DNA of 36,906 bases from Enterococcus villorum (GCF_007990225.1 NZ_BJWF01000023.1:1-36906), one strand, 5' to 3'; positions 1 to 9,021 are shown, numbered from the stretch's first letter. The notes: generated by a model not told the origin, from the letters alone. A program made the numbers and translations.

Positions 1-2
1 CA

Positions 3-242
3 GAGGCTTTGTTAACCACATCCAATATCTCTGAAGACTCAGACGTACAAAATGCCTTAGCAGCTGTCAATGCTTTATTTACTGATGATTCTTATACTAC
101 ATTATCACCAACAACTACAATTGAAACAATCCAGGCAACCAAAAATCTGATCTCTAAAGCAATTGGAAAATGTGATGTTGTAAGTTTAAATACCTTGTGT
201 CTCCAAGCAGAGACTCTGTTAATGTTAGGAACGAACTTTTAA
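3..242 (+). CDS. C-terminal end of an unidentified protein, cut by the window edge
   Basis: An open frame runs in from the left edge without a stop and ends at 240-242, so only about the last 79 residues are present. No start codon with a ribosome binding site is visible, so the TTG at 9 is unlikely to be a real start. The segment is Thr/Ser-rich with predicted helices (for example AVNALFTD and ATKNLISKA). This weakly recalls the helical repeat modules found at the ends of large Gram-positive surface proteins (Cry1Ac D-VI-like repeats), but a cell-wall anchor is absent. The family assignment is a guess. The gene lies on the strand opposite to the hexuronate operon that follows. Confidence 0.45.
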   Translation, partial: EALLTTSNISEDSDVQNALAAVNALFTDDSYTTLSPTTTIETIQATKNLISKAIGKCDVVSLNTLCLQAETLLMLGTNF

Positions 243-655
243 GAGTCTCTTTTCTACAAAATCTTCTTACTGTTGTAAACGCCTTGTATATAAATCAAGC
301 CCAACTTGTAATGACTAAAGTCGATAAATAATACAATAGCGAATCAAAAAAACAAATTTACAAGTCATTGGTAGATATGCGACCTATTGCTTAAAGAAAG
401 AATAGAATGGTAGTAAATTTGTTATTGAACTCTCCTTTAATTATAGACGTAGCTTAAAAAAGTGATACATTTTTAAATTCTTTTTGCAGTCAACGAAATA
501 AACCTCCATGTAAAAATGGAGGTTTATTTTACGGCAATCCGTAGACATTTCAATGATATGTTGTTTGAATCTTTCTTAGTTTCCCCGAGGAGAAGTTCAA
601 TGTATCTTCTTTACTTTGTCTATTCTTCTTATGCCTTTTAAAAATTCATACAGAT
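243..655. other. Intergenic stretch without a gene
   Basis: About 410 bases of AT-rich sequence with many stops in all frames. The only clear element is the hairpin at 496-529. I see no small gene with a credible ribosome binding site and no mobile-element remnant. Confidence 0.6.
496..529. terminator. Bidirectional Rho-independent terminator
   Basis: A perfect 14-bp stem (496-509 pairs with 516-529) with a 6-nt loop. The arm is AAATAAACCTCCAT, so the plus-strand transcript ends in TTTATTTT. It can close the plus-strand gene on the left and the minus-strand hexuronate operon, whose last gene kdgK ends at 656. Confidence 0.8.
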
Positions 656-1663
656 TTACCTTACAATTTTGCTAGAATCATTTTCAATAAACGTCAACAC
701 ATCTTTTTCTGTAAATAGATTCACATCACCATAAACAGTATGTTTTAAAGCTGCTGACGCTGTGGCAAAGTCAATGATTTTTTGAGGAACATCATAAGTC
801 AGTAGTCCATGAAGCACACCGGCTGTAAAAGCATCTCCTGCGCCTACACGATCAACGATTGGTTGCAAATGATGAGTAACCGATTCAACATAATTTTCTT
901 TAACCCACAAGGTACCTGTCAACAAATTTTCTGTAGCAGAGATCACTTCTCGTTTCGTTGAATACAAACATTTTATATTTGGGTATTTTTTTTGAATTTC
1001 TTGATAATAATTAATCAATTCCTCTTTATCGGAACAATCAGTCCTTGGAATATCAAGTAAATAAAGGGCATCTAATTTACCAGCAGAACAATAATCGATT
1101 TCAGGTAAAAGGTATTGTAAAAATGCTTTGGCTTTGTTTTGTGTCCATAACTTACTACGATAATTCACATCAAAACTGATTTGGCAACCTTTCTTTTTGG
1201 CCACTTTTACTAATTCAAGCGTGAGTGTTTGCCATTCAGGCGTTAATGCTGGTGTAATGCCTGAAATATGAAAAATGTCTTTATCGTCAAACATTGCTTG
1301 GTTTTCCCACTCATTTTTTTTCATTTGAGCAAAGCTGGAGTCTGCTCGATCATAAAGGACTTGAGAAGCACGCTCTCCTATGCCAGATTCTACATAATAA
1401 GTTCCTAAACGGTTCCCTCCTCCTAATACATAATTTGTTAAAACACCATAACTTTTAAGATGGTGCAAGACTCCTTGCCCAAGTGCATTTTCTGGAATTT
1501 TAGTGGCAAAATAGACTTCATGACCAAAATTAGCTAAAGAAACTGCCACATTGGCCTCGCCACCTCCAAAGTGAGTCGCTAAAGTATTTGCTGTTCCTAA
1601 GCGTTCTCCTTCTTTCGTAGAAAAACGCAACATGATTTCTCCTAAAGTAATGATTTTAGCCAT
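656..1663 (-). CDS. kdgK: 2-dehydro-3-deoxygluconokinase (KDG kinase)
   Basis: A cytosolic PfkB/ribokinase-family sugar kinase that phosphorylates KDG to KDPG with ATP, the penultimate step of hexuronate breakdown. The 335-residue length is normal. The N-terminal PfkB signature is seen as GGGEANVAVSLANFG (residues 33-47), and the C-terminal one as DRVGAGDAFTAG (271-282), where D277 is the expected catalytic base. It is the last gene of the uronate operon: its ATG overlaps the stop of kdgA by one base (TAATG), with an AGAGGAG ribosome binding site inside kdgA, so translation is probably coupled. Its coding sequence contains an 8-A tract that does not break the frame. KDG kinase is preferred over other PfkB kinases because of the neighbours. 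Confidence 0.93.
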   Translation of the reverse strand: MAKIITLGEIMLRFSTKEGERLGTANTLATHFGGGEANVAVSLANFGHEVYFATKIPENALGQGVLHHLKSYGVLTNYVLGGGNRLGTYYVESGIGERASQVLYDRADSSFAQMKKNEWENQAMFDDKDIFHISGITPALTPEWQTLTLELVKVAKKKGCQISFDVNYRSKLWTQNKAKAFLQYLLPEIDYCSAGKLDALYLLDIPRTDCSDKEELINYYQEIQKKYPNIKCLYSTKREVISATENLLTGTLWVKENYVESVTHHLQPIVDRVGAGDAFTAGVLHGLLTYDVPQKIIDFATASAALKHTVYGDVNLFTEKDVLTFIENDSSKIVR

Positions 1664-2313
1664 TATTCTACTCCTCTAATGACCTGCATTTTTTTTATAT
1701 ATTGCTTGGCGATTCTAGTGACTTCTTCAAAATTGCCTTTTTCTGCTGGCGCTATTAAGTTGCCCCCAACGCCTACAGCAACCACACCAGCATCGAACCA
1801 TTGACCCATATTTTCCAAACTAACACCGCCAGTCGGCATAATATTTAATTGTGGTAAAGGTGCTTTAAAAGCTTGAACAATACTAGGTCCAAAAGCACTA
1901 CCAGGGAAAAGTTTGATGATATCTACCCCAGCTTTTAAAGCTTCCTTCATCTCATTAATACTCATGCATCCAGGTAAATAAGGGATTTGATACAAATTAC
2001 AGATTTTAGCTGTTTCTAAATCAAAACATGGACTGACAATAAATTCCGCTCCTGCCATTATGGCTAGACGTGCAGTCATAGCATCTAATACCGTTCCTGC
2101 ACCAATTACTACATCCGCATGTTTCTGATAAGTAGCTACTAACTCTTGAATGGCTTGTTCAGCATTTGGGACAGTAAAAGTCAGCTCAATGCCTGTCATA
2201 CCTCCTTCAATCACAGCACGACTTACTTTAATGGCTTGTTCTTTATTAGTACCTCGAACGACTGCGATCACACCAGCGCGTTCTAATTGTTTTAAACGAT
2301 GAACTTTCTTCAT
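1663..2313 (-). CDS. kdgA: KDPG aldolase (2-dehydro-3-deoxyphosphogluconate aldolase)
   Basis: A class I aldolase of the KDPG/KHG family that splits KDPG into pyruvate and glyceraldehyde 3-phosphate, the last step of the pathway encoded here. The 216-residue length is typical. The catalytic glutamate is E43 in GIELTFTVP, and the Schiff-base lysine is K134 in DIIKLFPGS. The phosphate-binding glycine turn appears as PTGGV. The ATG at 2313 has an AGGA site six bases upstream and follows the transporter stop by about 15 bases. Members of this family also cleave 4-hydroxy-2-oxoglutarate, but a dedicated catabolic role is far more likely in this operon. Confidence 0.94.
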   Translation of the reverse strand: MKKVHRLKQLERAGVIAVVRGTNKEQAIKVSRAVIEGGMTGIELTFTVPNAEQAIQELVATYQKHADVVIGAGTVLDAMTARLAIMAGAEFIVSPCFDLETAKICNLYQIPYLPGCMSINEMKEALKAGVDIIKLFPGSAFGPSIVQAFKAPLPQLNIMPTGGVSLENMGQWFDAGVVAVGVGGNLIAPAEKGNFEEVTRIAKQYIKKMQVIRGVE

Positions 2314-2328
2314 TTTATTTCCTGCTTT

Positions 2329-3852
2329 CTATGAGTAATACGGATCATTCATCCAAACTTCTTGATAAGGATGACCTGTTAGTGTTTCAACCACTTTTTT
2401 CGTTTCTGGCAAGACATCTTCTTTACTGCCACCGGCTTCCAACCGATGGATTTCCTTTTTCAAAATTTCATGCGTCTGACGATTTAACTGAAAAGTGGTA
2501 GAAGCAATGAGTGCCAATGCAATCAAAATAACTGGTGCGACAAAGAAGATAAGGGCAATCCCTGTTTGGATATGATGCGGTGTATTGGAAAAATTAGTCA
2601 TGGTTTTCGAATTAAAGCCGATATCTGCTAACAAAATTCCAGCAATCCATGAAGCTAAAGCACCTGTTGATTTTCTAAAGAAAGTCATGACTGCCGCATA
2701 GATCCCTGCACGATCTTCTTTTGTCATAATTCGGTCTACGTCTGGAATGAATGGGAAAACATTCCAAGGCGTAAATTCTAAAATTGCTCGTGCACATTGA
2801 TAGAAAATAGAGATGACGATCAAAATCCAAAAAGCATTGGCTAAGTGAAGATACCAAGTTAAAAAGTACCCAATCATTGTTAAAATAATGACACCATAGC
2901 TAATCGAAAATAAAAAACGTGGCCCATGAGTAATCATTAATTTTGTTGCTACTAGCGTGGAGACAATACCAAAAATGGATAATGCTTGTAATGTCCACGG
3001 TGTATCTGATTTGACTCCTTGAATGCACACAATAATAAAGGTTGGTAATAGCGTTGAATAGAAATCTTTTCCTGTAAATGACAACAAATAGACAAATAAA
3101 TGTTTACGAAAGGCTTTATTTTTAAAAGTTGAAAAATAATCTGTCACTGTTTTTTTCAAGAATTGGCCAAAAGTCAACTGTGGGCGACTCTCCAATTCTG
3201 CTAAAAAGGTTGGTGTCAATTTCCGTTCCCAAGTCGTACAATAAGAAACAAAAATGGCAATGACGAAAATAACGGTCCAAATGATTCCTGTAATTAAATA
3301 AGCATTAGGATTTTGCATATGCTGTAATGCTGCTAAAACAAGAAAAACTACCGCTGTTCCTGTGGCGGAAATAAACATACGTGAGCCCGATAAAATCGTT
3401 CGTTCTCGATAATCATCCGTCATTTCAGTTGGTAAAGTTTCCCAAGGAATTAAAATCATTACAATGACGACTTCAATCGCAATGTAGATAATTAAGTAAT
3501 AATGCCAATCATCCGATCTCACCCAAAAAAGTGGAAATAAAATGGCAAAAAGAATACCACCTAACAAAATAAAGAAATGACGACGACCGAAATACTTCCC
3601 TAACTTTGTTCGATAAAAGTCATCTGTAATTGCGCCAAAGAACAAGGAGAAAATGGCATCGACAATTCGGCCCAAACCGGTAATCGCACCAGCAAAGGCC
3701 GGATCAATTCCTTGGCTTAAAACAAAAGCAAAAATAACTCCTGAAACAATATTATTCCAGCCACCACCCATCAAATCTGTTAATCCATAACAAATGCCAC
3801 GACCGACATTAATATTTTTTGGTTGATAAACCCAATTCTGTTTTTTATTCAT
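2329..3852 (-). CDS. GPH-family (MFS) hexuronide/uronate symporter
   Basis: A polytopic membrane transporter of 507 residues with about twelve hydrophobic segments. The glycoside-pentoside-hexuronide signature lies at residues 61-92 (D65, G73, the TDD and RTKLGKYFGRR elements), matching the loop between helices 2 and 3 in MelB/GusB-like cation symporters. Its place inside the operon, between uxaC and kdgA, points to uptake of glucuronate or a glucuronide. No glycosidase is present, so a free uronate is the simpler substrate. Translation starts at the ATG at 3852 with AGGAG eight bases upstream. The protein has a soluble charged C-terminal tail of about 50 residues, as is usual in GPH carriers. 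The substrate is inferred. Confidence 0.85.
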   Translation of the reverse strand: MNKKQNWVYQPKNINVGRGICYGLTDLMGGGWNNIVSGVIFAFVLSQGIDPAFAGAITGLGRIVDAIFSLFFGAITDDFYRTKLGKYFGRRHFFILLGGILFAILFPLFWVRSDDWHYYLIIYIAIEVVIVMILIPWETLPTEMTDDYRERTILSGSRMFISATGTAVVFLVLAALQHMQNPNAYLITGIIWTVIFVIAIFVSYCTTWERKLTPTFLAELESRPQLTFGQFLKKTVTDYFSTFKNKAFRKHLFVYLLSFTGKDFYSTLLPTFIIVCIQGVKSDTPWTLQALSIFGIVSTLVATKLMITHGPRFLFSISYGVIILTMIGYFLTWYLHLANAFWILIVISIFYQCARAILEFTPWNVFPFIPDVDRIMTKEDRAGIYAAVMTFFRKSTGALASWIAGILLADIGFNSKTMTNFSNTPHHIQTGIALIFFVAPVILIALALIASTTFQLNRQTHEILKKEIHRLEAGGSKEDVLPETKKVVETLTGHPYQEVWMNDPYYS

Positions 3853-3867
3853 TCTGCCAACTCCTCT

Positions 3868-5283
3868 CTACTCCTCAAAAAAACCAAAATAGTGATACGC
3901 ATTTCCATAACAAATATCCTTTACAATTTTCCCTAAGTATGTAAGATCTTCAGGTAAACGACCTTGATCCACCCATTCTCCAAGTAACTGACAAAGTACT
4001 CTTCTGAAATACTCATGACGCGGATAACTTAGAAAACTTCTCGAGTCCGTAAGCATTCCTGTAAAGTTAGCTAATAAGCTTTGTTGTGCCATGACTGTCA
4101 ATTGATTGCGCATTCCTTCACATGTGTCATTAAACCACCACGCACAACCTAGTTGTAATTTTTGGATCATTTCACCTTGGAAACTTTGCATCGCTGTAGC
4201 TAATGGTAACCAATCCGCTGGGTTCAATGAATACAAAATAATTTTAGGTAAAATCGCTTGTTCTTGTGCATCTGAAAAAAGTGCCACAAGATTGGATGCT
4301 AGATTGACTTGGTCGCCCATCGAATCACCACCTACATTGATGCCGATTCTTTGTTTCATGGTCGCCGAGTCATCTCTTAAAGCATTCATGTGCATTTGCA
4401 TCGTCCAATTGTATTGGTGATAACATTTCATTAAATGTAGTTGAATTGCTGTTTTAAATTGGGCGGTTTCTTTTTTAGAAAAATCACGCTTTCCTTGTAA
4501 TGCATCGGTCAAAATGGTATTTAATTCTGTTTCTGATGCTTTTTGATAAAAATAAGTATTTAACCCTTGATCAGCTAAACGACCACCTTTTTCATGGAAA
4601 TAGGTCACCCTTTTTGATAAGGCCTGAGTCAAGTCGGTGAAAGATTCAATCTTTTGGTGCGTACATTGGGCTAATTTCCTCATGTATTCTCCAAAATGTT
4701 CATCCGTAATTCCCCAACTAGCATCTGGGCGAAAAGTTGGTAGGACCTTTAATGAATCTTTTTCTTTGGCTAGTGCTTCATGTGCAACTAAATCATCAAT
4801 CGGATCATCAGTTGTACAAACTACTTTTACTTTCATCATTTTTAACAATTCTTTAGGACGATAAGCATCTGTTTGTAATTTTTGATTTGCTTGATACCAA
4901 ATTTCTGATGCATTTTCTTTTTTGATTGTTAAGTCAATATTAAAATAACGACGTAATTCTAGATGTGACCATTCATATATTGGATTTCCTGGGGCTTTTT
5001 CAATCGTTTGGACAAAAGCCAAGAATTTTTCATAATCGTCCCCATCTCCACTGATCAACTCTTCTGGTACCCCGTTTGCTCTCATTAAGCGCCATTTATA
5101 ATGGTCACCTGCACCACGATCATTCAGCCAAATTTGTGTCAGATTTTCGTAAGGCTTATTTTCTAAAATTGTTTGTGGTTCTAGATGACAATGATAGTCA
5201 ATAATTGGTTCTTCTTTAGCAAATTGATGAAATAATTTTTGTCCCCATTGACTTTCCATCAAAAAATTTTCATTTAATAACAA
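3868..5283 (-). CDS. uxaC: Glucuronate/uronate isomerase
   Basis: Converts D-glucuronate to D-fructuronate (and galacturonate to tagaturonate), the entry step of the pathway. It is an amidohydrolase-fold enzyme of 471 residues, the family's usual length. The metal-site motif IDYHCHL (residues 28-34) is near the N-terminus. Further conserved blocks are CTTDDPIDD, the GINVGGDSMGDQ region, and TGMLTDSRSF near the C-terminus. I chose the TTG start at 5283 because GGAAG sits eight bases upstream and the resulting N-terminus aligns with the E. coli protein (ENFLMESQWGQKLFHQFA resembles the TEDFLL...RLYHDYA region). The ATG at residue 9 would remove that conserved part. It is third in the operon, 47 bases after uxuA. 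Confidence 0.94.
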   Translation of the reverse strand: MLLNENFLMESQWGQKLFHQFAKEEPIIDYHCHLEPQTILENKPYENLTQIWLNDRGAGDHYKWRLMRANGVPEELISGDGDDYEKFLAFVQTIEKAPGNPIYEWSHLELRRYFNIDLTIKKENASEIWYQANQKLQTDAYRPKELLKMMKVKVVCTTDDPIDDLVAHEALAKEKDSLKVLPTFRPDASWGITDEHFGEYMRKLAQCTHQKIESFTDLTQALSKRVTYFHEKGGRLADQGLNTYFYQKASETELNTILTDALQGKRDFSKKETAQFKTAIQLHLMKCYHQYNWTMQMHMNALRDDSATMKQRIGINVGGDSMGDQVNLASNLVALFSDAQEQAILPKIILYSLNPADWLPLATAMQSFQGEMIQKLQLGCAWWFNDTCEGMRNQLTVMAQQSLLANFTGMLTDSRSFLSYPRHEYFRRVLCQLLGEWVDQGRLPEDLTYLGKIVKDICYGNAYHYFGFFEE

Positions 5284-5312
5284 TTAAACCGCTTCCTTTT
5301 ATTTTTATTTTT

Positions 5313-5339
5313 ACCAGATAAAGCATTGCTTTATCTGGT
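5313..5339. other. Hairpin across the uxuA stop codon
   Basis: A perfect 12-bp stem (5313-5324 with 5328-5339) and 3-nt loop. It spans the uxuA TAA and lies in the uxuA-uxaC gap. Only the plus strand carries a T-run after the stem (GGTTTTTCC); the operon runs on the minus strand, where the stem is followed by A-rich sequence. It is therefore not a terminator of the operon. It could stabilise the uxuA end of the mRNA or stop antisense transcription. Confidence 0.6.
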
Positions 5340-6404
5340 TTTTCCTTTTTCCAATGCTTCCCATATTCCGTTAAGATATACCGCGCCTAAAGCCCGATCA
5401 TATAATCCATAGCCAGGACGTCCGGTCTCTCCCCAAATCATTCGACCATGATCCGGGCGAATGTAGCCATTAAATCCGTTGTCATACATTGCTTTTAATA
5501 TTTTATACATATCTAAAGAACCATATTCTGATTTATGTGGCGCTTCGTAAAAATCTTTCTTTTGAATGAACTTGATATTTCGTACATGTGCAAATGGAAT
5601 TCGATCACGTTGACAAAATTCCGCTAAAATAGCATAGACATCATTTGCTGGATCTTCAGCGATACTTCCTGTGCATAAAGTAATCCCATTAGATGGGCTA
5701 TCGACAACATTACATAACCATTCTAGATCTTCACGATTTTTGACAATTCGTGGTAGCCCAAAGATTGAATACGGAGGATCATCGGGATGTACAGCCATTT
5801 TAATCCCAACTTCTTCACAAGTAGGAATGATTGCTTTTAAGAAGTAGGCGTAATTCTCACGTAATTTCTCTTCATCCACTTCCTTATAGGCTGTTAATAA
5901 TGACTTTACTTGTGCTAAACGTTCCGGTTCCCAACCAGGTAATTCAAAATCATTACTAGCTGATTCAACTTTTTGAATGATCTCTTCTGGATCAGCGGGA
6001 ATATCTGCTTCAATGTAAGCTAAAGTAGAAGAACCATCTGGCAGTCGATAATCTAAATCTGATTTTACCCAATCAAAGACAGGCATGAAGTTATAACAAA
6101 TGACTTCCACCCCAAACTCTGCTAAATGTCGAATGGTTTGTTTATAATTTTCAATATATTTATCTCGACTTGGTAAACCAATTTTAATATCATCATGAAC
6201 ATTCACGCTCTCAATGACTTTTAACGTTAACCCAGCTGCTTCAATTTCTTCTTTTAAAGCTTTGATTCTTTCCTTTGGCCAGATTTCTCCTACAGGAATA
6301 TCCATTAAAGTCCCTACAATTCCTTTCATTGCTGGTATTTGTCGGATTTCTTCTAACTTAATTTTTTCTTCATTTGCTCCATACCATCTAAATGTCATTT
6401 CCAT
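5331..6404 (-). CDS. uxuA: Mannonate dehydratase
   Basis: Dehydrates D-mannonate to 2-keto-3-deoxygluconate. It is a TIM-barrel, Fe/Mn-dependent enzyme of the UxuA family, 357 residues. Conserved metal and active-site blocks are visible: HPDDPP (residues 206-211), CTGS (244-247), FAHVRNIKF (271-279) and RPDHGRM (316-322). The ATG at 6404 follows an AGGAGG site by eight bases. That site directly adjoins the uxuB stop codon, so the two genes are tightly linked. In Enterococcus-type operons this enzyme acts between UxuB and KdgK, which matches the gene set here. Confidence 0.95.
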   Translation of the reverse strand: MEMTFRWYGANEEKIKLEEIRQIPAMKGIVGTLMDIPVGEIWPKERIKALKEEIEAAGLTLKVIESVNVHDDIKIGLPSRDKYIENYKQTIRHLAEFGVEVICYNFMPVFDWVKSDLDYRLPDGSSTLAYIEADIPADPEEIIQKVESASNDFELPGWEPERLAQVKSLLTAYKEVDEEKLRENYAYFLKAIIPTCEEVGIKMAVHPDDPPYSIFGLPRIVKNREDLEWLCNVVDSPSNGITLCTGSIAEDPANDVYAILAEFCQRDRIPFAHVRNIKFIQKKDFYEAPHKSEYGSLDMYKILKAMYDNGFNGYIRPDHGRMIWGETGRPGYGLYDRALGAVYLNGIWEALEKGKTR

Positions 6405-6419
6405 GTTCTTTTCCTCCTG

Positions 6420-8045
6420 CTACGATGCTGTTACATACTGATGAATCGTTTGACGCACAGCGCCAGGTCCGACCAACATTTCTTGAAAGATTTTTTCAAT
6501 CTTTTCAGCTAAACCAACTTGATACAAGTCACTACCAAAAATGGTTGTATTTTGTAAAATTGGCATCAAAGCTTGATGAATTTTTTCAGTATTTTGTTCT
6601 CCTAGATGTACATGTTCTAACGTTAACTGTAATTCAGATAACAAAGGATCGGGGCTTGGTGTAAAACGTTGACCTTCATCGTTAATGGCTAGTAGATAGC
6701 GTAACCATGCAGCGATTGCTACTGGAATAAAAGTTAAATCTTGAACATTTTTTTCAGGATCTTTTTGGTATTTTTTAATCGTCTCACCAAAACGGATCGC
6801 TATTTTTTGTGAGGTATCACTGGCAATTCGTTGTGGGGTATCTGGAATATTTGGGTTAGGCAAGCGTTGTTGAATGACTTCATCAATAAAAGCTTTAGGC
6901 TGAATAATTCCTGGATTTTCAACAACTGGTAAGCCTTCTCGGTAACCGATTTCATTTACTAAAGCAACTAAATCGGCATCTTTCATTTCTGAGGCGATTG
7001 ATGTATAACCCAGTAAACATCCAGTAACGGCTAACGCTGTATGAAGTGGATTCAAACAAGTCGTGACTTTCATAATATCAACTTTATCCACTGTTGAACG
7101 ATCTGTTAGAATCACTCCGGCTTTTTCCAATGCTGGACGTCCATTTGGAAAAGAATCTTCAATAACTAAGTAATGAACGACTTCGGTATTGGCAAAAGGA
7201 GCAATATTTGTTTGTTTTTCAGCGTGAATAATTGCTAGATCGGACCAACCACTTTCTTCTAACCTTTTTTGGACAGCTTTAGAAGGATTTGGCGTAATGC
7301 GATCAATCATACTCCAAGGAAAACTCACTTGGTTGGGATTGTTTAAATAGTCCAAAAATTTCGTTTCAACAAATCCATTATTTACCCAAGCATTGGCGAT
7401 TTCATACACGCTATCAAGGAAGCGCTGTCCATTTTGTGAAAAATTATCCGTGGAAACCATTGCAATCGGCCATTCTCCCGCTAAAAAACGTTTATGTAAT
7501 AAGGCGGTAATTATTCCGATCGTGTGAGTTGCTTGATCTGGTCCATGATCAATGTCTTGTTGGACATTTGCTAGAAATGTACCATCTGTGTTTTTTAAAC
7601 TATACCCTTTTTCTGTAATCGTTAACGTAACAAACTGCAAAGATGGATTTTCAAAGTATGCCACTACTTTTTTAAACCCTTCTTCATTTTCCCTTTGACA
7701 ATAAACACTATCGGCTGTTGCAGCTAAAATTCTTTGGTTTAACTGACCATTTTCATGCATCACTACTTGTAAAATATCATTATGATATGACTGATAGCCT
7801 TTACTTACGACCTGATCATCATAGGTTTCGCAAACCACCACACCCGCCTTTAGACCACCTTGATTTGCCAATATTTGAGCAATTTCTCCATGAAATCCTC
7901 GATAAAGGTTGCCCCCACCAAAATGAAGCCAAACTGGTTCCTTTTTCCCAAGATGCTTTAATTTGTCTACATCATATTGAGGAAGTTCAATTTTGTTCGC
8001 TTTAAGTTCTGTGACATTATTTTGCCAATTTCTAAAATCAACCAT
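6420..8045 (-). CDS. uxuB: Fructuronate reductase / D-mannonate oxidoreductase
   Basis: A cytosolic NAD-dependent long-chain dehydrogenase of the mannitol dehydrogenase family that reduces fructuronate to mannonate. It has 541 residues, somewhat longer than the E. coli enzyme. The N-terminal Rossmann part opens with LHFGGGNLYRGFHG (residues 40-53). Family blocks STDNFSQNG, MIDRITP and the catalytic-domain KVTTCLNPLHTALA are all intact. It is the first gene of the hexuronate operon; the ATG at 8045 is preceded by AAGGGGAAACG. The divergent GntR regulator starts about 185 bases away, and the shared region holds a palindrome. Tagaturonate reductase (UxaB) is a related alternative, but the adjacent uxuA supports UxuB. 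Confidence 0.93.
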   Translation of the reverse strand: MVDFRNWQNNVTELKANKIELPQYDVDKLKHLGKKEPVWLHFGGGNLYRGFHGEIAQILANQGGLKAGVVVCETYDDQVVSKGYQSYHNDILQVVMHENGQLNQRILAATADSVYCQRENEEGFKKVVAYFENPSLQFVTLTITEKGYSLKNTDGTFLANVQQDIDHGPDQATHTIGIITALLHKRFLAGEWPIAMVSTDNFSQNGQRFLDSVYEIANAWVNNGFVETKFLDYLNNPNQVSFPWSMIDRITPNPSKAVQKRLEESGWSDLAIIHAEKQTNIAPFANTEVVHYLVIEDSFPNGRPALEKAGVILTDRSTVDKVDIMKVTTCLNPLHTALAVTGCLLGYTSIASEMKDADLVALVNEIGYREGLPVVENPGIIQPKAFIDEVIQQRLPNPNIPDTPQRIASDTSQKIAIRFGETIKKYQKDPEKNVQDLTFIPVAIAAWLRYLLAINDEGQRFTPSPDPLLSELQLTLEHVHLGEQNTEKIHQALMPILQNTTIFGSDLYQVGLAEKIEKIFQEMLVGPGAVRQTIHQYVTAS

Positions 8046-8059
8046 CGTTTCCCCTTGCT

Positions 8060-8075
8060 AACTAATATATTAGTT
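8060..8075. promoter_or_regulatory. Palindromic operator candidate for the GntR regulator
   Basis: A perfect 16-bp palindrome, AACTAATATATTAGTT, lies between the uxuB promoter and its ribosome binding site. The size and A/T symmetry fit a dimeric GntR/FCD regulator. The protein-site link is an inference from the adjacent divergent gene. Confidence 0.5.
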
Positions 8076-8091
8076 TTATTTACAAACATAC

Positions 8092-8118
8092 TTCATAGCT
8101 AATGAAACGACTTGTCAA
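8092..8118 (-). promoter_or_regulatory. Promoter of the uxuB operon
   Basis: On the minus strand a perfect -35 TTGACA (8113-8118) is followed after 15 bases by TATGAA (8092-8097), or after 17 bases by the poorer TGAAGT. The -10 is weak, as expected for a regulated promoter. The palindrome at 8060-8075 lies just downstream. Confidence 0.45.
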
Positions 8119-8189
8119 GCGTTTTTTTACTATAAAAACCCTAAAAAACGAAGTTAACTGACATATTAGAACTAAAAAGATTTTTCTGA

Positions 8190-8195
8190 TATACT
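8190..8195 (+). promoter_or_regulatory. -10 element of the gntR promoter
   Basis: TATACT (5/6 to consensus) lies 34 bases upstream of the chosen ATG at 8229; no strong -35 was found. If it is used, transcription starts near 8202, so an ATG at 8199 would be outside the message. The -10 overlaps a 10-bp palindrome, ATACTAGTAT (8191-8200), which may serve autoregulation. Confidence 0.4.
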
Positions 8196-8228
8196 AGTAT
8201 GTATAAAAGAAAGATGGAGAGTACTTTC

Positions 8229-8903
8229 ATGACGCTAAATAGTTTACAATTCCAAGCTTTTAAAGCGATTCGCAAAAAAATTATTTATTGCGATTTAGAA
8301 CCTGGAAAGAAAATTTCAGAAAAAAATTTAGAAGAAATGTTAAAAATTGGTCGCACGCCAATCCGTGAATCCCTCATTCAATTACGCCAACAAGAGTTAG
8401 TCTACACCATTCCGCAAAGTGGCACTTATGTCTCAAAAATTGATTTAAAAGCTGCGGAAAATGCTCGATTCACAAGAGAACATTTAGAACGCCAGATTAT
8501 GGTCGAATGTTGTGCGAAGTTAGATAAACAAACTAGCATTATTTTACAAACGGTTTTAGAAGAACAGGAAAAAGCCGCTGCTGCTAAAAATGAGCGAGAC
8601 TTTTTTGCTGCAGATAATTTGTTTCATGAAATTTGTTTTGAAATCGCTGATCGCCGAGAAATTTGGACATGGTTAGATGATCATAATACCCATCTTGAAC
8701 GCTTTCGTTGGCTACGTGTCCTCACTAATGGCTTGCCATGGGAGACTATTTTAGAACAGCATTACAATATATTTCATGCCTTGCTTGCTAAAAGTCCAGA
8801 GGAAGTAAATTTTCTCACAGCCTTTCATTCACATATGATGTTGTATGAAAAAGAAACAGTTGTTGGTCGATTTCCAGAATATTTCACGACCACGGAAGAA
8901 TAG
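8229..8903 (+). CDS. GntR-family (FCD) regulator of the hexuronate operon
   Basis: A transcription factor of 224 residues with an N-terminal winged helix (about residues 5-65; the LKIGRTPIRESLIQL helix-turn-helix is clear) and a C-terminal all-helical FCD ligand domain containing His residues in the expected metal/ligand positions (for example FHEICF and HNTHLERFRW). The start at 8229 is chosen because GGAGAG lies seven bases upstream. An ATG at 8199 in the same frame has no ribosome binding site and overlaps the likely promoter. It is divergent from uxuB, so it probably represses the uronate operon and is released by a uronate intermediate such as fructuronate or KDG. The effector is not readable from sequence. 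Confidence 0.88.
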   Translation: MTLNSLQFQAFKAIRKKIIYCDLEPGKKISEKNLEEMLKIGRTPIRESLIQLRQQELVYTIPQSGTYVSKIDLKAAENARFTREHLERQIMVECCAKLDKQTSIILQTVLEEQEKAAAAKNERDFFAADNLFHEICFEIADRREIWTWLDDHNTHLERFRWLRVLTNGLPWETILEQHYNIFHALLAKSPEEVNFLTAFHSHMMLYEKETVVGRFPEYFTTTEE

Positions 8904-9021
8904 CGAGTGTAGCAAAAAACGATTTGAAATTTTCGTTAAATCAACCTACCATTTTGAACGACTAAAAAACTAAACATATTTTCAACGTTTTTTTTAATGC
9001 TTTTAAAAATCACTTAAAATA

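Noticed and set aside
4106-4420. Open frame of about 100 codons on the plus strand
   Set aside because: It lies fully antisense to the well-conserved uxaC, has no good ribosome binding site and no recognisable product.
8102-8117. Catabolite-repression (cre) site candidate over the uxuB -35
   Set aside because: The sequence ATGAAACGACTTGTCA is one base short of the cre spacing between TGnAA and CG, so it does not fit the consensus.
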